This document shows positions 26,806-35,946 of a stretch of DNA of 64,000 nucleotides, one piece after another (position 1 is the first letter of the stretch; each line of letters starts with the position of its first letter). The notes beneath the pieces were generated by a model that was not told the DNA's origin, made no database searches, and saw only the letters and a list, made by a program, of their open reading frames with translations. Location: assembly GCF_000154445.1 (NCBI RefSeq), contig NZ_DS499563.1, one strand, 5' to 3'. This DNA is from Intestinibacter bartlettii (GTDB lineage Bacteria; Bacillota; Clostridia; Peptostreptococcales; Peptostreptococcaceae). Position numbers and translations under genes: made by a program.

Positions 26806-27171
26806 TTAATATATAATATATTCATTTTCTCTAAGAGCTTCTTTTGCCTCTTCGATTTTTTCTTTTTTTACTAAGATATAATCTGTATCATATGTAGACA
26901 CTGTAAAAATTCCTATCTTATTTTCTGCAAGTATTGCTGATAATTTTGATATTATACCTATAAGTGAAAAGTCTAACTCACCTTGTATTCTAAATCCTAT
27001 CCATCCCCTGTCAATATGTGTACAATTATTTGGAATAGATTCCATCTCACAAACTACTGAAAGCTCATTGTCTGTTTTGCCTACAAATATAAATTCATCA
27101 TTTAAATTTATTTGTGAAAAATCTTCAACTTTACATATTGCAAATTCTTTATCTATAATCTTTAGTTCCAT
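26806..27171 (-). CDS. ACT-domain protein (CASTOR-like ACT_7)
   Basis: A 121-residue protein with two ACT-like halves: the first (KIDKEFAICKVEDFSQINL region) is degenerate, the second carries LDFSLIGIISKLSAILAENKIGIFTVSTYDTDYILVK (quoted by phrase), typical of the small CASTOR/ACT_7 group. Such proteins are thought to sense amino acids; no enzyme domain is attached. The RBS is TTGGAGGGCGT with ATG. It stands alone between two terminators, so context gives no ligand. The function is unassigned beyond ligand binding. Confidence 0.75.
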   Translation of the reverse strand: MELKIIDKEFAICKVEDFSQINLNDEFIFVGKTDNELSVVCEMESIPNNCTHIDRGWIGFRIQGELDFSLIGIISKLSAILAENKIGIFTVSTYDTDYILVKKEKIEEAKEALRENEYIIY

Positions 27172-27205
27172 ACGCCCTCCAATAAACTTTAATATTTATT
27201 ATTTT

Positions 27206-27247
27206 TAAAAAATCATCCTAATAAATATTACTATGATTTATTAGGAT
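27206..27247 (-). terminator. Intrinsic terminator of the iron-uptake/MATE operon
   Basis: Perfect 12-bp stem ATCCTAATAAAT/ATTTATTAGGAT (27215-27226 with 27236-27247), followed on the minus strand by GATTTTTT. It ends the operon that begins at the Fur-box promoter near 32600. Confidence 0.75.
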
Positions 27248-27315
27248 AATTTTCTTATTTGTATTATAATTTATTTTTATGCTATATTCTTTTTTTTATT
27301 TATATATTTTTTTTA

Positions 27316-28674
27316 TTATGCGATTTCTTTTTCTTTGTCAGTTATATTTTTATTAGATTTTATTTCTCTGATTAAAAATACAATTATAATTAATGCTGCC
27401 AAAATATCTGCTATAGGTTGACTCATCCATACGCCTTTCATCCCCATGAACTTAGAAATCACACTTATTATAGGTATAAACAGTATAACTTGTCTAAGCA
27501 ATGTAAGGAACATAGATTGTTTTATCTTTCCTATAGATTGGAAATATATCGGTCCTAGAACACATACTCCTAGAAGTGGTAATGTCATAAGATATATTTT
27601 CATTCCTTCTAAACAGATTTTTTCTAATACTGCATCTTTTGTAAATATATTTACAAACATATTTGGGAAAAATCTAGTAAGTAAAAATCCTCCAAATAAA
27701 AATACAAAAGCCGTAAACATTCCTTGAAGTAGTATTTTTTTCGTTCTTTCATATTCTTTTGCTCCGAAGTTATACGCGATTAAAGTTTGCATACCTTGGC
27801 TAAGTCCGTATATAGGCATTAAAAACATTAAGTTTATAGAAGTTATAGTCGTCATAGCCCCTATCGCCAAATCTCCACCATAACCTTGTAAGAATTTATT
27901 TGTAACAAGATGTATAGATCCTGTAACAACTTCCATACAAAATGGTGTTATCGATATTGTTAAAATAGCAATTACTGCTTCTTTTTTTAATCTAATATTT
28001 TTTAGTCTAAGCTTTAAGTTAGAATTACCTTTTGTAAAATAATAAGTCGTCCATATAAAGTTTATAAGCTGACATATAACTGTTCCTATAGCTGCACCTT
28101 TTATTCCAAATCCAAAATAGAATATAAATAGTGGGTCAAATACTAAGTTTAGTAAAGAACAAACTATCATAATTGTTGCTGCTAGTTTTGGCCTTCCATC
28201 TGCTCTTATCGCCCCATTTAAACTGAATCCAGATAGATTTACTACAGCTCCTAATAAAATTATACTCATATAATCTTTTGCATATGGTAGAGTTTTTGCA
28301 CTAGCTCCAAAAGCATATAAAATTTGGTCTATAAACACTAACCCTAAAACCATAATTACAAAACCACCTAAAAGCTCTAGTGCAAATGTATTTCCAAGAA
28401 GTCTTTCAGCTTCTTCATTTTCCTTTGCTCCTAACTTTATAGATATATTAGTACTTCCACCAACAGATACCGCAACTCCAAACGCACCTATTAATGTGAA
28501 CAGTGGCATTGTAACTCCAAGACCAGAAATAGCATATGCTCCAACACCTTCCATAGAACCTATAAATGCTCTATCTGCTGTATTGTATAAACAAGTTACA
28601 AGCATTGCTATTATTGCTGGAATTGAATATTTAACTAATAATTTACTTGTTTTATCTTTTGCTAAATTATCCAT
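27316..28674 (-). CDS. MATE-family efflux transporter at the end of the iron-chelate operon
   Basis: A 452-residue MATE transporter with twelve predicted helices in two similar halves; the N-terminal SIPAIIAMLVTCLYNTADRAFIG and the matching GAIRADGRPKLA segment between halves are typical of the NorM/DinF-like MATE branch in Clostridia. MATE proteins export cationic or amphipathic compounds by Na+ or H+ antiport. Its ATG is only 8 nt after the stop of the iron-chelate ATPase gene with AGGAG inside the gap, so it is co-transcribed with an uptake system. Possible cargo includes a siderophore or a toxic chelate; this is inference from position. Confidence 0.85.
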   Translation of the reverse strand: MDNLAKDKTSKLLVKYSIPAIIAMLVTCLYNTADRAFIGSMEGVGAYAISGLGVTMPLFTLIGAFGVAVSVGGSTNISIKLGAKENEEAERLLGNTFALELLGGFVIMVLGLVFIDQILYAFGASAKTLPYAKDYMSIILLGAVVNLSGFSLNGAIRADGRPKLAATIMIVCSLLNLVFDPLFIFYFGFGIKGAAIGTVICQLINFIWTTYYFTKGNSNLKLRLKNIRLKKEAVIAILTISITPFCMEVVTGSIHLVTNKFLQGYGGDLAIGAMTTITSINLMFLMPIYGLSQGMQTLIAYNFGAKEYERTKKILLQGMFTAFVFLFGGFLLTRFFPNMFVNIFTKDAVLEKICLEGMKIYLMTLPLLGVCVLGPIYFQSIGKIKQSMFLTLLRQVILFIPIISVISKFMGMKGVWMSQPIADILAALIIIVFLIREIKSNKNITDKEKEIA

Positions 28675-28682
28675 ATTTTCTC

Positions 28683-29468
28683 CTATCTAATCATATCGTA
28701 AGTTATACAAACTGGTTTTTTAGTTCTAGGATCTGTAACTATTTCACTGTCTATATTGAATAATTCTCTAAGGTTTTCTTTTGTCATAACTTCCTCAGCA
28801 GTTCCTTTGCAGCATATCTTACCTTTTTTAACACCTATCATATGATGGGCAAATCTCGCTGCATTGTTAAGTTCATGTATTACCATAACTATTGTAGTAT
28901 TGTATTTTTTGTTTAATTCATCTAAAACTTCTAATACTTCTAATTGATGAGCTAAATCTAAATAAGTCGTTGGCTCATCTAAAACAAGTATATCTGTTTG
29001 TTGCGCTAAAGCCATAGCAATCCATGCTCTTTGTCTTTGCCCACCAGATAAATCTTCTATTTTTCTATCTCTAAATTCTGATATTCCTGTTGCTTTTAAA
29101 GCCCAGTCTACTATTTCTTTGTCTTCTTGTTTATTATTTTTAAATCCACTTTGATGTGGAAATCTTCCATAAGCTATTAATTCCTCAACAGTTAGTCCTC
29201 CTGGTGCTTGTGGACTTTGAGGTAAAACTGCCATATTTCTTGCAATTTCTTTTGAACTTTGTTCATTTATATTTTTAGAATTTATATATATGTCTCCGCT
29301 TTTAGCTTTTAAAATTCTCGCTATTGTTTTAAGGATTGTAGATTTACCACACCCATTTGCTCCTATGATTGTAGTTATCTTTCCTTTTGGTATTTCTAAA
29401 TTTAAATCTTCTACTATATTTACATTGCCATAAGCAATATTTATATTTTTAGTTTCTATTGAATTCAT
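28683..29468 (-). CDS. Iron(III)-chelate ABC importer ATPase (FecE/FhuC-like)
   Basis: A 261-residue ATPase of the FecE/FhuC/FepC branch: Walker A GANGCGKST near residue 36, Q-loop MAVLPQSPQAPGGLTVEELI, signature LSGGQRQRAWIAMALAQ, Walker B ILVLDEPTTYLDLAHQ and H-loop VIHELN. The TYLDLAHQLEVLE phrase is typical of siderophore and heme importers. It works with the two FecCD permeases upstream in the operon and the lipoprotein first gene. RBS AAAGGAGG is followed by ATG. The chelate cannot be named from sequence. Confidence 0.92.
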   Translation of the reverse strand: MNSIETKNINIAYGNVNIVEDLNLEIPKGKITTIIGANGCGKSTILKTIARILKAKSGDIYINSKNINEQSSKEIARNMAVLPQSPQAPGGLTVEELIAYGRFPHQSGFKNNKQEDKEIVDWALKATGISEFRDRKIEDLSGGQRQRAWIAMALAQQTDILVLDEPTTYLDLAHQLEVLEVLDELNKKYNTTIVMVIHELNNAARFAHHMIGVKKGKICCKGTAEEVMTKENLRELFNIDSEIVTDPRTKKPVCITYDMIR

Positions 29469-29500
29469 AGTGTTTTTCCTCCTTTTTAATCTCTTCTTAC

Positions 29501-30511
29501 TTAATCAGCTTTTAACATTAAGTAAATGAAATAAGGTACACCAATTACTGAAACAACTAGTCCAACTGGTATTTCAAGTGGAGCAAAGATATTTCTAGCA
29601 ATTGTATCTGATGCTAATAAAATAAACGCACCTACTAATGATGCAACTGGTATTAATTTTTTATGAGCTGGTCCGACTAATTTACGCGCAATATGTGGTG
29701 AAACTAGCCCTAAAAATGCTATACTTCCCGCAACTGATGTAGCAACACCTGCTAAAACAACTGCAACTATTAACATTTTTCTTCTTTCTTTTTCTACATC
29801 TAATCCAAGCCCTGTTGACATTTCATCTCCTAGATTTAATACATCTAAATCTCTTGATTTATAAAATGCAAACGAACCAAATAAGATTACAAATGGAGCA
29901 ATTATATAAACATATTTCCATGTTGCTCCCCATATACTTCCGTTTGTCCAAGCCACAACTCTGTTAAATTCTTGTGTTGTAAATTTTAGTTGGAAAACTG
30001 TAAGCAATGCTAAAAATGCAGTATTTATTCCAATCCCGATTAATAATAAACGAGATGAATTTATACCTTTATTCCATGCTAATGCATATATTAAAAATGC
30101 TCCAAATAACGCCCCACAAAGAGCGACTAGTGGCATTGTATATATCGTAAAATCACTTATTCCATCGTATACATTTCCATTTAAGAAATATATATACATA
30201 ACTACAAATAATGCAGCACCTGAATTTATACCTAATATTCCGGCATCTGCCAAATCATTTTTAGTAACACCTTGTAATATAGTACCTGCAATTGCTAATG
30301 CTATACCTATTAATAGTGCCATAAGTATTCTTGGCAGTCTAAGTCTAAATATTACTATCTCTTGATTTTTTGTTCCAAGTCCGACTAATGTTTTAATTAT
30401 GTCCATTGGAGTTAAACTTGAAGAACCCATGTTTAAACTTATTACAAATGTTGCAAATATAAGACCTATTAGAACTAGTGATATAATCGCAAATTTTTTA
30501 TTTTTTTTCAT
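29501..30511 (-). CDS. Iron(III)-chelate ABC importer permease (FecCD family), second subunit
   Basis: A 336-residue FecCD-type permease with about ten helices. Family phrases are LRLPRILMALLIGIALAIAGTILQGVTKNDLADAGILGINSGA (quoted by its landmark LRLPRIL and GIDSGA-like end) and the coupling-helix region VSPHIARKLVGPAHKKLIP. It forms a heterodimer with the preceding gene product, whose stop lies 1 nt upstream of this start. Role: translocation of the iron complex delivered by the binding lipoprotein. The length equals the family norm. Confidence 0.9.
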   Translation of the reverse strand: MKKNKKFAIISLVLIGLIFATFVISLNMGSSSLTPMDIIKTLVGLGTKNQEIVIFRLRLPRILMALLIGIALAIAGTILQGVTKNDLADAGILGINSGAALFVVMYIYFLNGNVYDGISDFTIYTMPLVALCGALFGAFLIYALAWNKGINSSRLLLIGIGINTAFLALLTVFQLKFTTQEFNRVVAWTNGSIWGATWKYVYIIAPFVILFGSFAFYKSRDLDVLNLGDEMSTGLGLDVEKERRKMLIVAVVLAGVATSVAGSIAFLGLVSPHIARKLVGPAHKKLIPVASLVGAFILLASDTIARNIFAPLEIPVGLVVSVIGVPYFIYLMLKAD

Positions 30512-30512
30512 A

Positions 30513-31523
30513 TTATTTCACTTCCTTTCTAATAAGATATATAAATACTGGCACACCTAATAAAGCAGTTAGTGAACCTATTGGTGTTTCGTAAGGTGGA
30601 TTTATAAGTCTAGATATTACATCACTATAGACTATTAATACTGAACCAAGCACAAATGAACATGGTATTATATATTTAAAATCAACACCTACTAATTTTT
30701 TAACTATTTGAGGTATTATAAGACCAACAAATATTATATTTCCTGCTACAGAAACAGATGCTCCTGTAAGTAAAATTACTATTACAATTGCTATAAATCT
30801 TGTACGATTTGTATTTTCACCAAGACCTATCGCAACATCTTCTCCTAAACTAAGTATTGTTATTCTTTTTGATATAAGCATCGCACAACCCATGCCTATT
30901 ATACCCACGATAAATAGTAGTTTAACACCTTCCCAGTTAACGCCGATAAATCCACCATTAATCCAAAAACTTAATTGTTGTGATAGATTAAAATACATCG
31001 CCGCTCCAGTCGCTAGTGAAATTAATAAAGTTCCAAGCGCTGTTCCCGCTAATGTAAGTTTTACTGGGTCAGTTTTTCCCATTGATCTTGAGCTTATAAA
31101 ATAAACGAATAATCCACTTATACTAGCACCGATAAATGCAAATATCATAAGTGAAAATCCACCGATAACTATATTAGTGTTTACTTGTTGTAAAACTAGA
31201 GCTATAGCTACCATAAATGTCGCACCTTGAGTTATACCTATAACTGATGGTTCTGCAATAGGATTTCTAGTTATACCTTGCATAATTGCACCAGACACTG
31301 CTAAAAATCCACCGACTAAAACACCGGCAAGAGCCCTCGGTATTCTGACATCTCTTATAATTTTAGAATTTATATCATTTCCATTTCCAAATACGCTATT
31401 TACCATAGTTGAAAAATCTATATCTTTCGCCCCTATAGATACTGATAAAAATATACCTAGGGACAATAATATTAATCCACAAAAGATTAAAATATACGAG
31501 TTTCTTTTATTTGAGTTAGTCAA
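30513..31523 (-). CDS. Iron(III)-chelate ABC importer permease (FecCD family), first subunit
   Basis: A 336-residue FecCD-type permease paralogous to the next gene, with the landmarks RIPRALAGVLVGGFLAVSGA, RNPIAEPSVIGITQGA and IPQIVKKLVG. The start is a TTG preceded by AAGGAGGG at 6-nt spacing; no ATG fits. It is separated from the binding-protein gene by 104 nt that contain a hairpin, which can lower permease expression relative to the more abundant binding protein. It is part of the Fur-controlled uptake operon. Confidence 0.9.
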   Translation of the reverse strand: MTNSNKRNSYILIFCGLILLSLGIFLSVSIGAKDIDFSTMVNSVFGNGNDINSKIIRDVRIPRALAGVLVGGFLAVSGAIMQGITRNPIAEPSVIGITQGATFMVAIALVLQQVNTNIVIGGFSLMIFAFIGASISGLFVYFISSRSMGKTDPVKLTLAGTALGTLLISLATGAAMYFNLSQQLSFWINGGFIGVNWEGVKLLFIVGIIGMGCAMLISKRITILSLGEDVAIGLGENTNRTRFIAIVIVILLTGASVSVAGNIIFVGLIIPQIVKKLVGVDFKYIIPCSFVLGSVLIVYSDVISRLINPPYETPIGSLTALLGVPVFIYLIRKEVK

Positions 31524-31568
31524 ATTCGTCCCTCCTTTTTTGAATTTTCTAATTTATCTCTTGAAATC

Positions 31569-31605
31569 AAATTAGGTGAATAAATATAATTTATCCACCT
31601 AATTT
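31569..31605 (-). terminator. Intra-operon hairpin after the binding-protein gene
   Basis: AAATTAGGTG and TAA pair with TTATccACCTAATTT (nearly perfect) with no strong T-run. It is located in the 104-nt gap between binding-protein and permease genes; such hairpins typically protect or partly attenuate the transcript. Confidence 0.45.
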
Positions 31606-31627
31606 TAAAATAATCTCTATTTTATGC

Positions 31628-32560
31628 TTACATTAAAGCATTTTTTACTTCTTCTAATAATAATTTTCTTCCCATTGGGTTGTAAGCTTGTGAGAAGAAT
31701 GGACTAGCATTTAAGAATACATAGTTTCCATCTTTTACAGCTCTTATTTCGTTAAATACGCTATTTTTAGCTAAGTCTTGTTTATCAGATTCCATACCGA
31801 TTACAACTATGTTATCAGCATCTATTTCTGAAAGCCCTTCTATACTTACAGTTGGAAGTGTTATACTATCTTGTTTTGGCATATTTGCTGGTTGTTTAAG
31901 ACCCATATCGTCTTTTAAGATAGTTCCCATTCCACCTTCAGAGAATATCATAAATTGTCCAGAAGATGCTAAAGCTACTACATAAGATTGATCACCTTTT
32001 GCTTTTTTGATTTCATCTCCTATTTTTTTAGCTTCTGCATAATAATCATCTAACCAAGCTTGAGCTTCATCTTCTTTATCAAATAATGCAGCTACTTGTT
32101 TTAAGTTTGCTTCCCAGTCATTTGAGTAATCTTCAAGCATAACAACTGGTGCTATTTCTTTTAACTCGTCATACATTTTTTCTTGTCTTGGAGCCATTAT
32201 TATTAAATCTGGATTAGCTTCTATTATAGCTTCTATGTCCATAGTATCCATCATTGAATGTCCAACTACTTTTGTATCTTTGAAAGTATCAGCCATGTAT
32301 GATGGTACATTTTCTGTATCATAAGAATCTACGTTAGCAGTTGCAACTGGAGTATATCCTAATATAACTAATTCCTCACTACTTCCAGATATATCTACTA
32401 TACGTTTTGGATTTGCAGGTATTTTTACATCTCCTTTTGAAGTTTTTACAACTCTTGTTTTAGCAGTATCTGCTGACTCGTTGTTACTTGAACAACCTGT
32501 TAGTATTGATAGTGATAATATCGCTACTAACATTAATGCGATTGATTTGATTTTTTTCAT
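31628..32560 (-). CDS. Iron(III)-chelate-binding lipoprotein
   Basis: A 310-residue class-III solute-binding protein (FepB/FhuD-like). Residues 1-23 are a lipoprotein signal ending in LTGC (lipidated Cys23). The mature domain begins with TRVVKTSKGDVKIPANPKRIVDISGSSEEL-type strands, has the VVMLEDYSNDWEANLKQVA region, and ends PFFSQAYNPMGRKLLLEEV as in family members. It captures the ferric chelate outside the cell and hands it to the FecCD permeases. It is the first gene of the operon, behind a promoter overlapped by a Fur box, with RBS CGGAGGG. Confidence 0.9.
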   Translation of the reverse strand: MKKIKSIALMLVAILSLSILTGCSSNNESADTAKTRVVKTSKGDVKIPANPKRIVDISGSSEELVILGYTPVATANVDSYDTENVPSYMADTFKDTKVVGHSMMDTMDIEAIIEANPDLIIMAPRQEKMYDELKEIAPVVMLEDYSNDWEANLKQVAALFDKEDEAQAWLDDYYAEAKKIGDEIKKAKGDQSYVVALASSGQFMIFSEGGMGTILKDDMGLKQPANMPKQDSITLPTVSIEGLSEIDADNIVVIGMESDKQDLAKNSVFNEIRAVKDGNYVFLNASPFFSQAYNPMGRKLLLEEVKNALM

Positions 32561-32585
32561 ATTTTCCCTCCGTGATGTCTATATT

Positions 32586-32640
32586 AATAATGATTATCAA
32601 TTCACTAAGCATATTATATCGTAAATTCATACTAAATCAA
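32586..32640 (-). promoter_or_regulatory. Promoter with overlapping Fur box for the iron-chelate operon
   Basis: On the minus strand -35 TTGATT (32635-32640), 16-nt spacer and -10 TATAAT (32613-32618). Just downstream, 32586-32604 reads TGAATTGATAATCATTATT, matching 14 of 19 positions of the classical Fur box GATAATGATAATCATTATC. Fur-Fe(II) bound here would block transcription under iron sufficiency. Confidence 0.8.
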
Positions 32641-32691
32641 TAGGAATTAAATAATTCCAATAATTACCTAGAAGTATGTGCAAATTCGTGT

Positions 32692-32731
32692 AAAAAAGTA
32701 AGGGCAGTCACAAAATATTTCATGACTACCC
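32692..32731 (-). terminator. Intrinsic terminator of the second MATE gene
   Basis: On the minus strand GGGTAGTCA pairs with TGACTGCCC (one G-U/T mismatch) around an 12-nt loop, followed by TTACTTTTTT. It is 10 nt past the MATE stop. Confidence 0.75.
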
Positions 32732-32740
32732 TCATTCTTA

Positions 32741-34141
32741 TTAAGAACATAATTCTTTATCTTTATTTAAATCTTTCTTTCCTTCTTCTATTTTATAAAG
32801 TTTTTTCGCTTTATATAAAATAGCAAATATTAAAAGTAATACAAGTCCTTTAAATATACTACTTATTGCAATACTCCACCATATACCGTTAATTCCAAGT
32901 ATATCTGGTTTGCTAAGTACAATTGCCATTGGTATTCTAGCTAAATTTAAAGCGATACTAATAAATGATGGTATATATGTTCTTCCTAATCCTTTTAGTA
33001 TTCCTGTAATTGTTATTTCAATACACATAAATAATTGTGAATATCCAAGTATTCTTAGATAATCTATTCCTTTTATTATTGCATCTTGTTCATTTATAAA
33101 TGCTCTAAATATAATTTCTCCAAAGAATACAAGAACTACTGTAGTTATACTACCCCAAATTATAGCTCCAATTAATCCAATTTTACTTCCTTTATCTATT
33201 CTATCAAACTTATAAGCTCCATAATTTTGTCCTGTAAATGTAGATAAAGCTGAAGCAAATCCATCAGCACTCATCCATGATATAGATTCTATTTGTGAAC
33301 CGACCTTTTGAACAGCTACTGCTACTGGTCCAAAAGATGCTACGATTACGCCCATTGCCATAGATATAAGTGTAAATAATGCATTTTGGATAGCTACTGG
33401 AAAACCTAATTTATATAGAATTTTAAAATATTTAAATTCTATTTTTCTAAAATATGTAACTTTAAAGTATTCTATTCTATTTTTTATTATATATCCAATA
33501 AAAACAAAACTAACTACTATTTGTGCACTTATTGTTGCAATACCTGCCCCATTTGTTCCAAGAGCTGGAATTGGTCCAAATCCGAAAATTAATAGTGGAT
33601 CTAATATAATATTTGCTATAAGTCCGATTGTGTTAATCCTAAATGGTATACTACTATTTCCAAGTCCAATAAAAATCGATGTGAATACAGGGTTTATAAA
33701 ATAAAAAATCATTCCAAGTCCTAATATAACTAAATACTGTCTAGACATCGATATTACTTCAGCATTTCCTAAATTAAAAATATCTATTAATTGTTTATTA
33801 AATAAAATCAGTATTAAACTGTAAGTCACAGATAAAAATACATTCAATTCTATGGATGATTTTATATAAGATTTTACTTCTTTTATATTTTTCTCTCCCA
33901 TACTTTGAGCTACTTTTACCTCTCCTCCAATTTTTGAAAACATAACAAATGCCATTGCAAGCCAAGGATAAAATCCTGCCGTTCCAACTGCTGCTACGGA
34001 ATTACTTCCATTTTTTCCAACCCACATCATATCTATTAAATTGTAAGCAATTTGAATAAACGATGTAGCCATTATCGGGATAGCTATTTTTACGAGCTTT
34101 TCAACTATCCCACCTTCTGTCAAATTAATCTTTTTTTGCAT
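32741..34141 (-). CDS. MATE-family efflux transporter
   Basis: A 466-residue MATE transporter with twelve helices. The N-terminal LVKIAIPIMATSFIQIAYNLIDMMWVG segment and the mid-protein GFPVAIQNALFTLISMAMG repeat match the DinF/NorM-like family. It is only distantly similar to the other MATE protein at 27.3-28.7 kb, so this is not a recent duplicate. It is monocistronic, RBS GGAGGAAAA, ending at its own terminator. Drug, dye or metabolite export by cation antiport is expected; the substrate is unknown. Confidence 0.88.
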   Translation of the reverse strand: MQKKINLTEGGIVEKLVKIAIPIMATSFIQIAYNLIDMMWVGKNGSNSVAAVGTAGFYPWLAMAFVMFSKIGGEVKVAQSMGEKNIKEVKSYIKSSIELNVFLSVTYSLILILFNKQLIDIFNLGNAEVISMSRQYLVILGLGMIFYFINPVFTSIFIGLGNSSIPFRINTIGLIANIILDPLLIFGFGPIPALGTNGAGIATISAQIVVSFVFIGYIIKNRIEYFKVTYFRKIEFKYFKILYKLGFPVAIQNALFTLISMAMGVIVASFGPVAVAVQKVGSQIESISWMSADGFASALSTFTGQNYGAYKFDRIDKGSKIGLIGAIIWGSITTVVLVFFGEIIFRAFINEQDAIIKGIDYLRILGYSQLFMCIEITITGILKGLGRTYIPSFISIALNLARIPMAIVLSKPDILGINGIWWSIAISSIFKGLVLLLIFAILYKAKKLYKIEEGKKDLNKDKELCS

Positions 34142-34192
34142 TTTTCCTCCGCACTTAAATATAATTCTGTTTAATGTAGAAATAACATTTAT

Positions 34193-34417
34193 CTAAAATC
34201 CAAATGATTTTAAATCTAATCTGCTACTTGATACAAAAACTAATATAACTCCAATTATAAAAGCTATAAGTATTATCATTTTTACATAATTGTTAACTTT
34301 AACCTTATTTCTGATTTGATACATAATCATAAATCCAAAACTTATTATACTTATTAATATAGCCATAGCTCCTAAAGTAAGTACAAAACCTGTCATCAAT
34401 AAATTATTTGTATCCAT
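34193..34417 (-). CDS. Small two-helix membrane protein, unknown function
   Basis: A 74-residue protein with two transmembrane helices (about residues 9-32 and 45-62) separated by a basic loop YQIRNKVKVNNYVK. It has a strong AAGGAGG ribosome site before the ATG. No motif identifies a family. It lies 51 nt upstream of the MATE gene on the same strand and may share its transcript. It could be an accessory subunit or an independent stress peptide; neither can be supported further. Confidence 0.55.
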   Translation of the reverse strand: MDTNNLLMTGFVLTLGAMAILISIISFGFMIMYQIRNKVKVNNYVKMIILIAFIIGVILVFVSSSRLDLKSFGF

Positions 34418-34662
34418 ATGTTGCCTCCTTATTACTACAAAATTAATACTATTTTATCATAAGTTTTGTGTATGATGATTTTATTTTGAATATTTATATG
34501 CATATATTTTAAAATTTTTATAAGTTAGACAATATAATTGCATAAATAATCAATATGAAGATATAAATATTACATTTTATGAAATATAATTATATTAAAA
34601 GGGTTTATATAATTTTCACAGACAATTTAATTTCTAAAATAAATAATATAAGGAGAGATAGA

Positions 34663-35892
34663 ATGATAAAATACGAAGAACATTTCGGAATTAATATAAT
34701 TTCTACAAATCTAAATAACTCAACTAATGTCGATTTTTTAACTGAGGATATTGTAAATGATGTTGAAAAATTCCACACATCTATTGATGAGTATAAAAAA
34801 ACACCACTTGTTAAATTAGATAATTTAGCCTCAAAGTTAGGTGTAAAAAATATATTCGTAAAAGATGAATCTTATAGATATGGGCTTAATGCTTTTAAAG
34901 GGCTTGGGGGATTATACGCTATATTTAGAATAGTATGTGACAAATTAAACTTAGATTATAAATCTACAACTTTTAAAGATTTACAAAATAAAGATATAAA
35001 AGAAAAATTGAAAGATATAGTATTTGTAACTGCTACTGATGGAAACCATGGTAAAGGTATCGCTTGGGCTGCTAACAAACTTGGTTGCAAATCTGTTGTA
35101 TTTATGCCTAAAGGCAGCGTGCTTGCAAGAGCAAAGGCGATTGAAAGTATGGGCAATTCTACAGTTACAATTACTGATTTAAATTATGACGATGCAGTTA
35201 GAAAAGCAGCCTCTTTAGCAGATGAAAATGGATGGTATTTAGTTCAAGATACTGCTTGGGAAGGATATGAAGATATTCCAAATTTTATAAGCCAAGGCTA
35301 TACAATTATGGCTAAGGAAGCACTTGATGAATTAAACGAACTTGGAATAGAAAAACCTACTCATTTATTTATACAAGCTGGTGTAGGTTCTATGGCTGGA
35401 AGCGTGCTTGGATATATGGTCAATAGATTTGATAAAAAACCTCCAATAACTACTATAGTTGAACCTGCCACTGTTGCATGTATCTACAAATCTGCAAAAG
35501 CAGATGATTCAAAACCTCATGCTGTAACTGGAGATTTACAAACAATAATGGCTGGACTTAATTGTGGTGAACCAAATACAGCTACATGGCCTATCTTAAG
35601 AGATTATGCTAGTTTTTATGCTTCTTGTCCAGATTATGTAACTGCTAGAGGTATGAGAATTTTGGCAAGCCCATTAAAAGATGATAAAAAGGTTATTTCT
35701 GGTGAATCTGGTGCAGTAGGCGCTGGCCTTTTGTCAATGCTTATGGAGAAAGATGAATTTGAAGATATAAGACGTGATATGGGATTAAATAAAAATTCTG
35801 TTGTTTTAATATTTAGCACAGAAGGCAATACTGATCCTAAAGGGTATGATGAAATAGTATACGATGGAAGGAATTTCAGTCCTTTTATTTAA
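34663..35892 (+). CDS. dpaL: Diaminopropionate ammonia-lyase (PLP-dependent)
   Basis: A 409-residue fold-type II PLP enzyme. The PLP lysine is K79 in RYGLNAFKGLGG, the exact DpaL/YgeX-type motif; TATDGNHGKG forms the phosphate/catalytic loop with the Asp used in D-isomer chemistry, and SGESGAVGAG near the C-terminus binds PLP. The enzyme breaks down 2,3-diaminopropionate (both isomers) and D-serine to pyruvate and ammonia. The ATG at 34663 is chosen for AAGGAGAGATAGA; an in-frame ATG at 34579 would add 28 unmatched residues. It is followed after 54 nt by a D-aminoacyl-tRNA deacylase homologue, so both products touch D-amino acids. Confidence 0.9.
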   Translation: MIKYEEHFGINIISTNLNNSTNVDFLTEDIVNDVEKFHTSIDEYKKTPLVKLDNLASKLGVKNIFVKDESYRYGLNAFKGLGGLYAIFRIVCDKLNLDYKSTTFKDLQNKDIKEKLKDIVFVTATDGNHGKGIAWAANKLGCKSVVFMPKGSVLARAKAIESMGNSTVTITDLNYDDAVRKAASLADENGWYLVQDTAWEGYEDIPNFISQGYTIMAKEALDELNELGIEKPTHLFIQAGVGSMAGSVLGYMVNRFDKKPPITTIVEPATVACIYKSAKADDSKPHAVTGDLQTIMAGLNCGEPNTATWPILRDYASFYASCPDYVTARGMRILASPLKDDKKVISGESGAVGAGLLSMLMEKDEFEDIRRDMGLNKNSVVLIFSTEGNTDPKGYDEIVYDGRNFSPFI

Positions 35893-35946
35893 AATATATA
35901 TTTCTTATGGATTAAAAAATTTATTAACTTATTTAGGAGGAAACTT

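Noticed and set aside
34579..34662. Upstream in-frame ATG as start of dpaL
   Set aside because: The 28 extra codons lack a ribosome site and are unlike DpaL N-termini; AAGGAGAG precedes the ATG at 34663.
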